From: Qipengyuania xiapuensis
Lineage (GTDB): Bacteria > Pseudomonadota > Alphaproteobacteria > Sphingomonadales > Sphingomonadaceae
Length of the DNA: 64,000 nucleotides
Assembly (NCBI RefSeq): GCF_019711395.1
Contig: NZ_JAIGNL010000002.1
Location: 124,001 to 188,000 of the forward strand
Direction: 5' to 3'
Below, in pieces: positions 8,930 through 17,609 of the stretch. The stretch's first letter is position 1; the number at the start of each line of letters is the position of its first letter. Under the pieces are notes generated by a model. The model saw nothing but the letters and a program-made list of their open reading frames with translations. It ran no database searches and was not told the origin of the DNA. The position numbers were made by a program, and so were the translations under genes.

Positions 8930-9394
8930 ATGCACGTGGCCCATATCCTGATAGTCGACGACGACGAGATCATTGCCGAAATGGCGAGCCAGATCCTGAT
9001 GGATGCAGGCCATGCCTCCGGTTGGGTCCCGGACGGCGAAAGGGCACTCGAACTGCTCAACTGGCGGCGACCCGACCTCCTCTTGCTCGATCAGGACATG
9101 CCCGGGCTGACGGGCGCACAGGTGCTTCGCTCGCTGCGCAGTTCGGCCGAGAATTACGACCTGCCCGTCATCATGTTCACTGGCATCAGCGGTATCGAGG
9201 ATGAGAACGCCGCCTTCCACAACGGGGCGCAAGCCTATCTGAGAAAACCCTTCGAGCCCGAAACCCTGCTGCGGCAGGTCGATGAAGTGCTCACCCCGCG
9301 TTCCGAGCGGCCACGGCACCTGAGCCTGATGGATCACCTCGAACAGGCCACCGGTCGCTGGCGCGATGCGCCTTCAAAACGCGCCGTTTTCTGA
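8930..9394 (+). CDS. Single-domain response regulator
   Basis: A 154-residue protein consisting of one receiver (CheY-like) domain plus a short tail with no recognisable output domain. The acidic pocket Asp10-Asp12, phospho-acceptor Asp54 (LLLDQDMPG), the switch Thr84 and conserved Lys106 (YLRKPFEP) are all visible, so phosphorylation chemistry should be intact. The last 30 residues (after VDEVLTP) are basic and polar and unassigned. No histidine kinase is nearby. Its stop codon abuts the otsA stop codon on the other strand with no intervening base. A 15-base palindrome (AAAACG CGC CGTTTT) lies within the last codons. Confidence 0.88.
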   Translation: MHVAHILIVDDDEIIAEMASQILMDAGHASGWVPDGERALELLNWRRPDLLLLDQDMPGLTGAQVLRSLRSSAENYDLPVIMFTGISGIEDENAAFHNGAQAYLRKPFEPETLLRQVDEVLTPRSERPRHLSLMDHLEQATGRWRDAPSKRAVF

Positions 9395-10795
9395 TCAGTA
9401 CTCGACTACGCGGTCGAGGTCTTCGAGGAAAGTCTTGGTCCAGTCCTGGACGTTGTCGTCCCTGACCGTAGCAATAAGCTTTTCATAGCGCGCCTTGCGC
9501 TCGTCCCGCGGCATGTCGAGCGCGGTTTTGATCGCATGCGCAAGATCATCGGGACTATGCGGATTGACCAGCAAGGCATCCTCCATCTGCGCCGCCGCAC
9601 CGGCAAAGCGGGAGAGGATCAGGACGCCGGGATCCTCAGGATCCTGCGCAGCGATGTATTCCTTCGCGACAAGGTTCATGCCGTCGCGCAAAGGCGTGAC
9701 GAGGCCGATCTTCGAGGCACGGAAGAACCCGAAGAGTTCGGAGTGGCTATATCCGCGGTTGACGTAGCGAACGGGGACGAGATCCACCTCACTGCGCGCG
9801 CCGTTGATCTGGCCAGCCTTCTGCTCGAGCGTGGCGCGGATCGCCTGGTAACTGTCCACATCCTCGCGGCTGGGCGGCGCGATCTGCACGAACACCAGAT
9901 CGCGCGTGCGCTCGGGATTCTTGTCGAAGAAGCGCGAAATACCGTCGAGACGCTCCGGCAGGCCCTTGGAATAGTCCAGCCGGTCCACCCCGATCATGGC
10001 AGTCCTGTCGCGGGTCGAGGTCGCAAGCCGCTGTTCGGCCTCCCAGGCATCCTTGGTTTCGCCGAGCGCACTGAAGTGATCCCAATCGATACCGATGGGA
10101 TAGGCGCGCGCCGTAGTCGTGCGCCCATCGAGTGTCACCGAGCCGGTCCCTTCATCCACCTCCGCGCCCAGTTCGGTCCGGCAATAGTGAAGGAAGCTGT
10201 CGAGCCATTCCTTCGTCTGGAAGCCGATCAGGTCGTAGTGCAGCATCGTCCGCACGAGGCGCTCGTGATAGGGTAGCGAGACGAACAGTCGCGTCGCCGG
10301 CCACGGGATATGCAGGAAGAACCCGATCCGGTTCTTGAGGCCGCGCGATCGCAAACGTTCGCCGAGCGGGACCAGGTGATAGTCATGGACCCAGACGAGG
10401 TCGTCTTCCTCGATCAGCGGTGAGACCAGCTCCGCGAAGCGTTCGTTGACGCGTTCGTAGCCCTTGCCGGTCTCGCGCTCGTACTGCGCAAGATCGAGCC
10501 GATAGTGAAACAGCGGCCACAGCGTCGAGTTGGCATAGCCATTGTAATATTCCTCGACGTCGCGCTCCGAGAGATCGATCGTCGCTGTAGTCACGCCGTC
10601 GCTGGTCTGGGTGGAGACATTGCCCGTGCGGCCGCTCTCACTCTCTTCGCCCGACCATCCGAACCACAGCCCGCTGCGGTCCTTGAGCGCCGAATGCAGC
10701 GCACCTGCAAGACCACCCTGCGCACCTGCCGCGCCGCGCGCCTTGGGCACCGCGACCCGGTTGGAAATCACGACAAGCCGGGCGTCGGCGCTCAT
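9395..10795 (-). CDS. otsA: Trehalose-6-phosphate synthase (GT20)
   Basis: Transfers glucose from UDP-glucose to glucose-6-phosphate in the cytoplasm, giving trehalose-6-phosphate. The 466-residue length fits bacterial OtsA. N-terminal SNRVAVP and the glycine loop GGLAGAL form the nucleotide-sugar pocket. VWVHDYHLVPL, GFFLHIPWPA and the DRLDYSKGLPER block are the classic GT20 motifs, and the C-terminal GMNLVAKEY gives the conserved acidic/lysine contact. The ATG overlaps the stop codon of the GH15 gene as ATGA, so translation is probably coupled. It is the last gene of the otsB-GH15-otsA unit. Confidence 0.95.
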   Translation of the reverse strand: MSADARLVVISNRVAVPKARGAAGAQGGLAGALHSALKDRSGLWFGWSGEESESGRTGNVSTQTSDGVTTATIDLSERDVEEYYNGYANSTLWPLFHYRLDLAQYERETGKGYERVNERFAELVSPLIEEDDLVWVHDYHLVPLGERLRSRGLKNRIGFFLHIPWPATRLFVSLPYHERLVRTMLHYDLIGFQTKEWLDSFLHYCRTELGAEVDEGTGSVTLDGRTTTARAYPIGIDWDHFSALGETKDAWEAEQRLATSTRDRTAMIGVDRLDYSKGLPERLDGISRFFDKNPERTRDLVFVQIAPPSREDVDSYQAIRATLEQKAGQINGARSEVDLVPVRYVNRGYSHSELFGFFRASKIGLVTPLRDGMNLVAKEYIAAQDPEDPGVLILSRFAGAAAQMEDALLVNPHSPDDLAHAIKTALDMPRDERKARYEKLIATVRDDNVQDWTKTFLEDLDRVVEY

Positions 10796-12579
10796 CGCAC
10801 CTCGCTCCAGCTTTTCGAGAGATGGCCTGCAGAGTTGATGATACCTACCAGCGAATAGGTCTGCGGGAAGTTCCCCCAGAGCTCGCCGGTATCATAATCG
10901 AGGTCTTCGCTCAGGAGGCCCGACCTGGTCGTGTGGCTGAGCATCGAGCAGAACAACTCGCGCGCCTCGTCGCTGCGTCCGGTCAGGTGCAGCGCCTCGA
11001 TCAACCAGAAGGTACACACGTTGAAGGCGGTTTCCGGAGCGCCGAAATCGTCCTCGGCAGCGTAACGAAGCATATGGTCGCCACGCCTGAGGTCGCGCTC
11101 GACTGCGGCGAATGTCTTGAGGAAGCGCTCGTCATCGGGTTTGAGGAAGCGCAGTTCCACCATCTGGAGCAGGCTCGCATCGAGGTAATCGCTTTCGAAG
11201 CTGGCGCCGTAATGGCCGCCATCCTCGCTCCACGCTTCCTGTTCGATCTTGGCCCTGATCGCGTCGGCGCGTTCCTGCCAGAAGGCCACCCGGTCAGCCT
11301 TGCCGAGCCTTGAGGCGACCTTCGCAAGCCGGTCGCAGGCGGCCCAGCACATGACGACGGAATAGGTGTGCACCTCCTGCCGCGTGCGGAATTCCCACAG
11401 GCCGGCATCGGGCTTGTCGTGCTTCGCCCAGGCCGCTTCGCCCACTTCCTCGAGGTGCGCGAAATCGCGCTCGTCGGCCATGCGCAGCAGGCGCGTGTCG
11501 AAGAATGCCTGCGCGGTCGGCATGACGATCTGGCCATAGCAATCGTACTGAACCTGCTTGTAGGCGGCATTGCCGATGCGCACCGGCCCGTTGCCGCGAT
11601 AACCGGCAAGATGCTCCGCCTCGCTTTCGTGCAGCTCCGGATCGCCCATGACCGAATAGAGCGGCTGGATCTGCCCCCCGCGAGCCTGGTCGATGATGTT
11701 GCGAAGGTAGGCGAGATACTTCTCGAGCACGTCGAGCGCGCCGAGGCGGTTCAGCGCCTGCACCGTGTAATAGCTGTCGCGTATCCAGCAGTAGCGATAG
11801 TCCCAGTTGCGCTGGCTTCCAGGCGCCTCGGGGATCGAAGTCGTCAGGGCAGCCACAATGGCCCCCGTCTCTTCATGCTGGCAGAGTTTCAGCGCGATTG
11901 CCGCGCGAATGACCTCCTCTTGCCAATCGAGCGGGATGTGCAGCCCGCGCACCCAGTGCTGCCAGTATTTCTTGGTCTGCGCTTCCATCCGCCGCAGTTC
12001 GCTGCGGATATTGCCCGAGAATGGCTCATCAGGGCCAAGGAAGAAGTGCTGGTCGCTCTCGACGCGGTAGCTGCGTCCCTCGAGGATGTAGCCAACCGGA
12101 GCATCGGTCGAAAGGCGCAGCGCCTGGTCGCCGACGAGGTAGCGGATGTGGTTCGTGCCGTTGGTCGTTGCGGCTATGCACTCACCGTAATTCTTCATCG
12201 GCGCCAGGCGCACGCGCAGCCGGGGCGCGCCGGCGACGGGCCGCACGATGCGAATGAAGGCGACCGGACGGTACATCCGCCCCGAGCTTTCGAAACGCGG
12301 CGCAAAATCGTGGATTTCGAGCGCGCTGCCATCCTCAGCCTCCAGCCGCGTCACGAGGATCGGCGTATTGCGGATATAGTGCTGGCTCGAAGAGACCTGC
12401 CCTTCGAGTTCGAAGCGCCAGACGCCTTCGTCGCGCTTGTCGCCATTGAGCAGGGAGCAGAAGACCGGGTCACCATCGACCCGCGGAACACATCCCCAGA
12501 CGAACCCGCCCCCCTCGTCGACCAGCGCGCTGACCTGGCAATTGCCGATGGGGGAAAGTTCGAGATTGGGTTCGTTCAT
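10792..12579 (-). CDS. Glycoside hydrolase family 15 protein (glucoamylase/trehalase-like)
   Basis: A 595-residue protein with an N-terminal beta-sandwich domain (trehalase-like, starting LELSPIGNCQ) and a C-terminal (alpha/alpha)6 barrel. NWDYRYCWIRDS and the later LWEFRTR and DSYYT segments are typical GH15 catalytic-cleft blocks. GH15 enzymes release glucose from alpha-glucans, and some actinobacterial members are trehalases; its place between otsB and otsA makes trehalose or a related glucan the natural substrate guess. I chose the ATG at 12579 because it overlaps the otsB stop as ATGA; another ATG lies at 12591. Its own stop overlaps the otsA start. Confidence 0.9.
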   Translation of the reverse strand: MNEPNLELSPIGNCQVSALVDEGGGFVWGCVPRVDGDPVFCSLLNGDKRDEGVWRFELEGQVSSSQHYIRNTPILVTRLEAEDGSALEIHDFAPRFESSGRMYRPVAFIRIVRPVAGAPRLRVRLAPMKNYGECIAATTNGTNHIRYLVGDQALRLSTDAPVGYILEGRSYRVESDQHFFLGPDEPFSGNIRSELRRMEAQTKKYWQHWVRGLHIPLDWQEEVIRAAIALKLCQHEETGAIVAALTTSIPEAPGSQRNWDYRYCWIRDSYYTVQALNRLGALDVLEKYLAYLRNIIDQARGGQIQPLYSVMGDPELHESEAEHLAGYRGNGPVRIGNAAYKQVQYDCYGQIVMPTAQAFFDTRLLRMADERDFAHLEEVGEAAWAKHDKPDAGLWEFRTRQEVHTYSVVMCWAACDRLAKVASRLGKADRVAFWQERADAIRAKIEQEAWSEDGGHYGASFESDYLDASLLQMVELRFLKPDDERFLKTFAAVERDLRRGDHMLRYAAEDDFGAPETAFNVCTFWLIEALHLTGRSDEARELFCSMLSHTTRSGLLSEDLDYDTGELWGNFPQTYSLVGIINSAGHLSKSWSEVR

Positions 12580-13319
12580 AGATCCAGCCATTGATGCACT
12601 GCAGCGACATCTTCGAGATGATAGCGCGCAGCCTTGCTTGCCCGTTCCCCGACCGCAATGCCGAATCCGGAGAATTCGATTGCAGCGGCCATGCCGTGCT
12701 CGTCGGTCACATCGTCGCCGATGAAGACCGGCATGCTGCCGGAGAAGGGTTCGATCGCCATGAAAGCTTCGAGCGCGGCGCCCTTGTTCGCGCCCGGTCT
12801 GACGAGTTCCGCAACGCTCTTGCCGCTGGTGACGTCGAGCCCGTGCCGGGACGCAACGCGCGACGCGAAGTCGAGGGTCGCCTCTTCCTTGTGCGGATCA
12901 CCGCGGAAATGAAGCGCGCCGCCGTGGCTCTTGGTTTCGTAGAAAAGGCCGTGCTCGTCGGCGAAGCTACGCAATTCCGCGACTGCCTCGTCCGGCAATC
13001 CGGTGGGGGCTTTGCCGAGGCGCGTGCCATCGGCAAGAAAGCGCGAGGCACCATGCGAACCCGCGCGCGCGATGGAAACTTCGCCGAGATGCGTGTGAAG
13101 ATCGTCGAGTGCCCTACCACTCACGAGTGCGAGGCGTCCATCGAGCCTGTCGCGCAGGGCGTGGAGATTGCCCGCCAGCGTATCGGGTACGTGGATATCA
13201 CCCGGCCTCGGCGCAATGCCTACCAGCGTACCGTCGAAGTCGAGGAACAGCGACAAGGGCCCGCGGGCGAGCAGCTCGGCGAGGCTTGGCGGAGATGGGA
13301 GCGGAGAGGAGCTGGCCAT
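12576..13319 (-). CDS. otsB: Trehalose-phosphatase
   Basis: Dephosphorylates trehalose-6-phosphate to trehalose. It is a HAD-superfamily protein of 247 residues with motif I DFDGTL (Asp27 and Asp29), motif II VSGR and motif IV GDDVTDEHGM near residue 200, and a lysine in the VRPGANKGAAL block for motif III. First gene of the three-gene trehalose unit: its stop overlaps the GH15 start. The retropepsin-like gene ends 39 bases upstream on the same strand, so read-through from the egt genes is possible. Confidence 0.94.
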   Translation of the reverse strand: MASSSPLPSPPSLAELLARGPLSLFLDFDGTLVGIAPRPGDIHVPDTLAGNLHALRDRLDGRLALVSGRALDDLHTHLGEVSIARAGSHGASRFLADGTRLGKAPTGLPDEAVAELRSFADEHGLFYETKSHGGALHFRGDPHKEEATLDFASRVASRHGLDVTSGKSVAELVRPGANKGAALEAFMAIEPFSGSMPVFIGDDVTDEHGMAAAIEFSGFGIAVGERASKAARYHLEDVAAVHQWLDL

Positions 13320-13358
13320 CGCCCCCGACTTAACGGCTCCTACGCGTCCGTCAAACGA

Positions 13359-14015
13359 TCACTCGGCAGCCGGCAAGCCGGGATTGAGGATGAGTTCGCC
13401 ATTCTCCACTCGCCAGCCGTCGAGCCGCGAGAGGAAATTCATGCCCAGCACATTGGTGCGGCCGAGGTTCGGCGCGATGACTGCATCGATGCCGCGCGCC
13501 TCGATATTGCCTAGGCGCAAGCTCTCGACCGTGGTGAGGTCCGCCGTCACCGTGCCGTTTGCGGTGCTGATCCTGACGGGTAGCCCGCCCGTGCGAGGCT
13601 CCAGCCCTGCTGCGCTTGCCGCATCCGCGGAGAAAGCGGTCAATGTGGCGCCCGTATCGACGAGGAATCGCATGGGCGTCCCGTTGACATCCGCCTTGAG
13701 CCAGAAATGGCCATCTGGGGACATGGGGATCACTGTCTCGCCGCCTTCGATGCGCTGTTCGGGCATGCCGATCTCGGTGAAGGCGTCCAACCTCGGATCA
13801 AAACGGGCGACCTGCACCAGCACGGCGAGCAGAATGCCTACCAGCGCGAGCGTGCTGAGAGTGCGGATGAGCCGGCCGCCTGCCACCTTGTTGCGCAGCA
13901 TCAGGGCGCCGATCCAGCCCAGGAACAGGGCGGCAATGGTGCCGATCAGCAGGCCGGACCGCGGAACGGTCTGCGCGATTTCCATCAGGCTCGTGAGGAC
14001 GGGCTCGAAGTCCAT
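13359..14015 (-). CDS. Membrane-anchored retropepsin-like aspartic protease (TIGR02281 type)
   Basis: A 218-residue protein with two predicted transmembrane helices (about 21-40 and 50-70) and a C-terminal single-lobe aspartic protease domain. The catalytic motif is FLVDTGAT with Asp120, and the later hydrophobic-Gly signature NVLGMNFL fits the clan AA retropepsin fold. Such proteins act as dimers, probably facing the periplasm; the substrate is unknown. It sits between egtD (ends 40 bases upstream) and otsB (starts 39 bases downstream), all on the same strand, but nothing in the sequence ties it to either pathway. Confidence 0.85.
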   Translation of the reverse strand: MDFEPVLTSLMEIAQTVPRSGLLIGTIAALFLGWIGALMLRNKVAGGRLIRTLSTLALVGILLAVLVQVARFDPRLDAFTEIGMPEQRIEGGETVIPMSPDGHFWLKADVNGTPMRFLVDTGATLTAFSADAASAAGLEPRTGGLPVRISTANGTVTADLTTVESLRLGNIEARGIDAVIAPNLGRTNVLGMNFLSRLDGWRVENGELILNPGLPAAE

Positions 14016-14055
14016 GACGACGATATAGGTATGCCTACCCTGCCCGTCGATGAAC

Positions 14056-15054
14056 TTATGGCGCCTCGCGCTTCTCGGTCGCCTCGGCGAGGATCAGAGA
14101 GAAGCGACCCTTGCTGTCGGTCCAGCGCTCGCGCGGGGTCCAGCCGCCGGCGAGAAGCAAGGTATTCGCGCTCCTGCGGGTGAACTTGTGGCTGTTTTCC
14201 GTGTGGATCGTCTCGCCCGCCTTCATGGCGAACTCGCGCCCTGACACGGAGAAGGCGATGTCGCGGGTCGCCACCAGGTGCATTTCGATCCGGGCGAATT
14301 CGTCGTTCCAGACGGCCTGGTGCTCGAGGGCATCGATAGGGATGGTGCCATCCAGCTCGCGATTGATGCGGCGGGCGAGGTTCAGATTGAACTCGGCCGT
14401 CACCCCGCGCGCGTCGTCATATGCGGCTTCCAGAACCTCGCGGTCCTTTACGAGGTCCATGCCGATGAGGAGCAACGGCGCCTCACCGTGGTCCGCGCCC
14501 AGTGTCGCACGCATCGAGCGCAGCAGGTCGACAGCCGTCCTTGCAACCATGTTCCCGATCGTCGAACCGGGGAAGAACCCCAGCTTTTCCATGCCAGCGA
14601 CCTCATCGGGCAGAGCGACTTCGCGCATGAAGTCCGCTTCCACCGGATGCACCGCCAGCCCCGGAAACTTCTCGGAAAGGGCGGCTGCGGATTCGCGCAG
14701 GAAATCGCCCGAGATATCGAGCGGCACATAGGCACCCGGCTCGATCGCCCTCAACAGGAGCGGTGTCTTGACCGAACTGCCCGAGCCGAACTCGACCACC
14801 GCCCTGCCCGCGCCGATCAGCGCTGCGAACTCCTCGCCCCGGCCTTTCAGGATCTCGGTCTCGGCACGCGTCGGATAATATTCCTCGAGGTCGGTAATAT
14901 CCTCGAACAATTGCGAGCCTGCATCGTCATAGAGCCAGCGCGCCGGAACGGCTTTCTGGCGCTGGCTCAGGCCTGCGAGCACATCTCCGCGAAAGGCGCG
15001 GTCCACCCCGTCGTCGTCGCGGTCGACGAGTGCCAATCCGTTTGTTTTCGTCAT
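14056..15054 (-). CDS. egtD: L-histidine N-alpha-methyltransferase (ergothioneine)
   Basis: Trimethylates histidine with S-adenosylmethionine to hercynine, the first step of ergothioneine synthesis. The 332-residue length fits EgtD. Visible family blocks include PARWLYDDAGSQLFEDI, EYYPTRAE, the SAM-binding VEFGSGSSVKT and FFPGSTIGNM, and the C-terminal IHTENSHKFT. The ATG overlaps the stop of egtB as ATGA, so the two are translationally coupled. No egtA, egtC or egtE lies nearby, which matches bacteria that use free cysteine in the EgtB step. Confidence 0.94.
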   Translation of the reverse strand: MTKTNGLALVDRDDDGVDRAFRGDVLAGLSQRQKAVPARWLYDDAGSQLFEDITDLEEYYPTRAETEILKGRGEEFAALIGAGRAVVEFGSGSSVKTPLLLRAIEPGAYVPLDISGDFLRESAAALSEKFPGLAVHPVEADFMREVALPDEVAGMEKLGFFPGSTIGNMVARTAVDLLRSMRATLGADHGEAPLLLIGMDLVKDREVLEAAYDDARGVTAEFNLNLARRINRELDGTIPIDALEHQAVWNDEFARIEMHLVATRDIAFSVSGREFAMKAGETIHTENSHKFTRRSANTLLLAGGWTPRERWTDSKGRFSLILAEATEKREAP

Positions 15055-16307
15055 ATGTCCTTTGCCAGTCTCACGCCGGTGAATTGCCAGCGCTGGTGCG
15101 GATAGAAGAAATTGCGATAGCTGGGGCGCGAGTGCCCTCTCGCGGTCGCGCAGCTTGCGCCCTTGAGGACGAACTGCCCGCTCATGAACTTACCGTTGTA
15201 TTCGCCGACTGCGCCCTCTGCCGGTTCAAAGCGCGGATAAGGCAGGTAGGCCGAGCGGGTGAACTGCCAGCAATCGCCGAACAGGCCTTCGCTGCCCACC
15301 GGAAGCGGTGGTTCCGCCCGGTCGAGCTGGTTGCCGACCGCCGCATCATGGGCAGGCGCTTCGCCTTCCTGACCGCGCGCGATGGCTTCCCATTCGAACT
15401 CGGTGGGCAAGCGATACCCGGTCCATGTGGCAAATGCGTCGGCCTCGAAATAGGAGATGTGCGTAACCGGTGCCTCCGGATCGCGCGCCTGCCAGCCACA
15501 ATGGGTAAAATGCTCGCCCTCGCGCCAATAGGAGGGCGCTGAAATGCCGTTCTGGTTCACCCAGGCCCAGCCGTCCGACAGCCAGATTGCGGGGTTGCGA
15601 TATCCGCCATCAGCGATGAACTCGTCCCACTCGCGATTGGTCACAAGCCGCGAAGACAGCGCAAACGGCTCGAGCAGCACACGGTGCGCCGGGCCTTCAT
15701 TGTCGAAGGCGAACCCGCTCTCCTGATGACCGACCAAGGCGATCCCGCCCGGGTGGCTATGCCAGCCGTCCTCCTGCTTTTGAGCAGGCGGTGGGGTCGC
15801 ATCCCACATCGCGGAGCCGAGGGGGTTCTGGAACAGAGCATGCTTGATATCGGTCAGCAGCAGTTCCTGATGCTGCTGCTCATGTGCAAGTCCGAGCTCG
15901 ATCAGAGGCCGAAGGTCCTCGCGCCCGAGCAAAGGCTGCATCGCCTCGTCGACATGCGCTCGCCATTCGAGGATCTCGCCAAGAGTGGGCCGCGAGAGCA
16001 TCCCGCGGGAGAAGCGCGCGATCCTCTCTCCCTCGGCTTCGTAATAGGAGTTGAAGACGTAGGGCCAGTCATCGTTGTAGAGCGCATAACCGGCCTTGTG
16101 GTCGCGCAGGAGGAAGGTCTCCCAGAACCACGTTACATGCGCGAGGTGCCATTTTGCAGGCGATGCGTCTTCCATCGACTGGAGCGTGGCGTCAGCCTCG
16201 CTCAAGGGGCCGACCAGGGCCTCGCTCAAAGAGCGCACTTGCCGATAGGTCCCGGCAATATCGCCGCGAGCGCTAGGTTGAGAATGGCTAGTCTGGGTGC
16301 GGGGCAT
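15051..16307 (-). CDS. egtB: Hercynine oxygenase / ergothioneine biosynthesis protein EgtB
   Basis: A non-haem iron enzyme that joins a thiol (cysteine or gamma-glutamylcysteine) to hercynine with O2, forming the sulfoxide intermediate. The N-terminal DinB-like helical bundle supplies the three-His iron site: WHLAHVTW near residue 54 and HEQQHQE at 142-148. The C-terminal half is a formylglycine-generating-enzyme-like (FGE-sulfatase) domain with YRLPTEFEWE and the closing RNFFYPHQRWQFTG. I chose the ATG at 16307 (418 residues) because AGGGGAG lies about ten bases upstream; an ATG at 16367 would add 20 residues that look non-conserved. Confidence 0.93.
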   Translation of the reverse strand: MPRTQTSHSQPSARGDIAGTYRQVRSLSEALVGPLSEADATLQSMEDASPAKWHLAHVTWFWETFLLRDHKAGYALYNDDWPYVFNSYYEAEGERIARFSRGMLSRPTLGEILEWRAHVDEAMQPLLGREDLRPLIELGLAHEQQHQELLLTDIKHALFQNPLGSAMWDATPPPAQKQEDGWHSHPGGIALVGHQESGFAFDNEGPAHRVLLEPFALSSRLVTNREWDEFIADGGYRNPAIWLSDGWAWVNQNGISAPSYWREGEHFTHCGWQARDPEAPVTHISYFEADAFATWTGYRLPTEFEWEAIARGQEGEAPAHDAAVGNQLDRAEPPLPVGSEGLFGDCWQFTRSAYLPYPRFEPAEGAVGEYNGKFMSGQFVLKGASCATARGHSRPSYRNFFYPHQRWQFTGVRLAKDI

Positions 16308-16389
16308 GGCCCGGCTCTCCCCTTGCCGGCTGCCAGAATCGAGCAACCGCCGAGCACCATGGCGCATTTCCGTGACGGTTTAAAGGGTG

Positions 16390-16410
16390 CCGGGTTTCTA
16401 CGAAATCCGG
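16390..16410 (-). terminator. Candidate hairpin after the diguanylate cyclase gene
   Basis: A nine-base-pair inverted repeat (one G-T pair) with a three-base loop lies 20 bases past the stop of the GGDEF gene at 16430, before egtB. The tail on the minus strand has only a short T run (CCCTTTAAA), so termination is plausible but not certain. Confidence 0.35.
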
Positions 16411-16429
16411 ATTACTTTGAAGGCCTTAG

Positions 16430-17533
16430 TCAGGCAGCCTTTGTCACGCGGTTGCGGCCTGCGCGCTTGGCCTCGTAGAGCGCCGCATCCGCGCGCGCGA
16501 ACAGCATGAGCGAGGCGTCGCCCGGCTCGAGCTCCGCATGACCCGCGCTTATCGTGATCGATGGAATGGACGCGCTGTGGGTACCTGCCTCCACTGCCCA
16601 GCGCAGCCTTTCGGCAACCCTGAACGCTACATCGGCCGCACAGCCCGGCATGATCCAGATGAATTCCTCTCCGCCGACGCGGCCCACGAGATCCAATTCT
16701 CGCGCCTGGCGCGCGGCGATTTCGCCCAACGTCCTGATGACCTTGTCACCGGTCAGATGGCCATGTCCGTCGTTGACCGCCTTGAAGTGATCGATATCGA
16801 ATACGACGACCGAAAGCGGATAGCCGCATTTTCGCGCCTCGACCACCGCGCGATCGAGGAAGGCCATTGCCGACCTACGGTTGGCCAGCCCCGTGAGTTC
16901 GTCGGTGTTGGCCTGCTGCTGTGCGCGAGCCGCCCGTTCCAGCGCCTCGTCACGGTCTCGCTTGAGCGAGTAATCTCCGGTCACATCGCGCACCACCATG
17001 AAGACCTGTTCGCGCACGCCCTCGGGCGAGAAGAGATTGCGCGCCCTCGCCCGCAGGATGCGCGAATTGCCGTTTCGATCGACCACTTCAAATTCGATAG
17101 CGAATGCTTCGTGGTCGTGCTTGTGTGCCATCAGCGTTGTCTCGATCTGCGCCAGCCCGTCGGGCAGGATACGCTCGAGAATCTCCTCACGCGGAGCCGT
17201 ACCGGCAGGCAGGCTTGCCAAGTGGCACATTTCCTCGGACCAGAGATGGCGGCGCGGGTCTAGTTCGATGCACCACCTGCCATAGCCTGCCAGTCCCTCG
17301 GCGGTTTCCAGCATGTCGACGTTCTGGGCGAGGTGGCGCACATCGCGCCGCAGTTTCCCTGCTAGCTGGCGCGAACGCAGCCCATGGATCGCCACCAAGG
17401 CGAATGCGAGGGCGAACAGGAGGCCACTCACACCGGGACGGGGACTGAGGTACGCCAGTCCCGCGAGCACGATGGCCAGCGGCCAAGCTGGTATCGGGAG
17501 GGATCGCTCCGATCGCGGTTCGACGTTTTGCAC
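16430..17533 (-). CDS. Diguanylate cyclase with PAS-like sensor and two TM helices
   Basis: A 367-residue c-di-GMP synthase. Two short hydrophobic helices (about 14-30 and 35-52) anchor it. A PAS-like domain follows at about 75-185 (YGRWCIELDP to VFMVVRDVTGD), then the GGDEF domain from about 208 (DELTGLANRR). The active site is GGEEF at 287-291, and the inhibitory I-site RELD sits at 278-281, exactly five residues upstream, so feedback by c-di-GMP is expected. The start codon is GTG, supported by a strong AGGAGG six bases upstream. It lies between aroG and the egt run, all on the minus strand. Confidence 0.9.
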   Translation of the reverse strand: MQNVEPRSERSLPIPAWPLAIVLAGLAYLSPRPGVSGLLFALAFALVAIHGLRSRQLAGKLRRDVRHLAQNVDMLETAEGLAGYGRWCIELDPRRHLWSEEMCHLASLPAGTAPREEILERILPDGLAQIETTLMAHKHDHEAFAIEFEVVDRNGNSRILRARARNLFSPEGVREQVFMVVRDVTGDYSLKRDRDEALERAARAQQQANTDELTGLANRRSAMAFLDRAVVEARKCGYPLSVVVFDIDHFKAVNDGHGHLTGDKVIRTLGEIAARQARELDLVGRVGGEEFIWIMPGCAADVAFRVAERLRWAVEAGTHSASIPSITISAGHAELEPGDASLMLFARADAALYEAKRAGRNRVTKAA

Positions 17534-17609
17534 AATGGCCTCCTGCTCATCAGGAGGATTGCGCAGAAATGGTCGAAGGAAGGCTCTACGCCCACCTAGG
17601 CGCTTGCAC

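Noticed and set aside
9376..9390. Palindrome AAAACG-CGC-CGTTTT as a bidirectional terminator for the receiver gene and otsA
   Set aside because: It lies inside the receiver coding sequence, has a weak stem and lacks a separate T-run beyond the arms; too uncertain to annotate.
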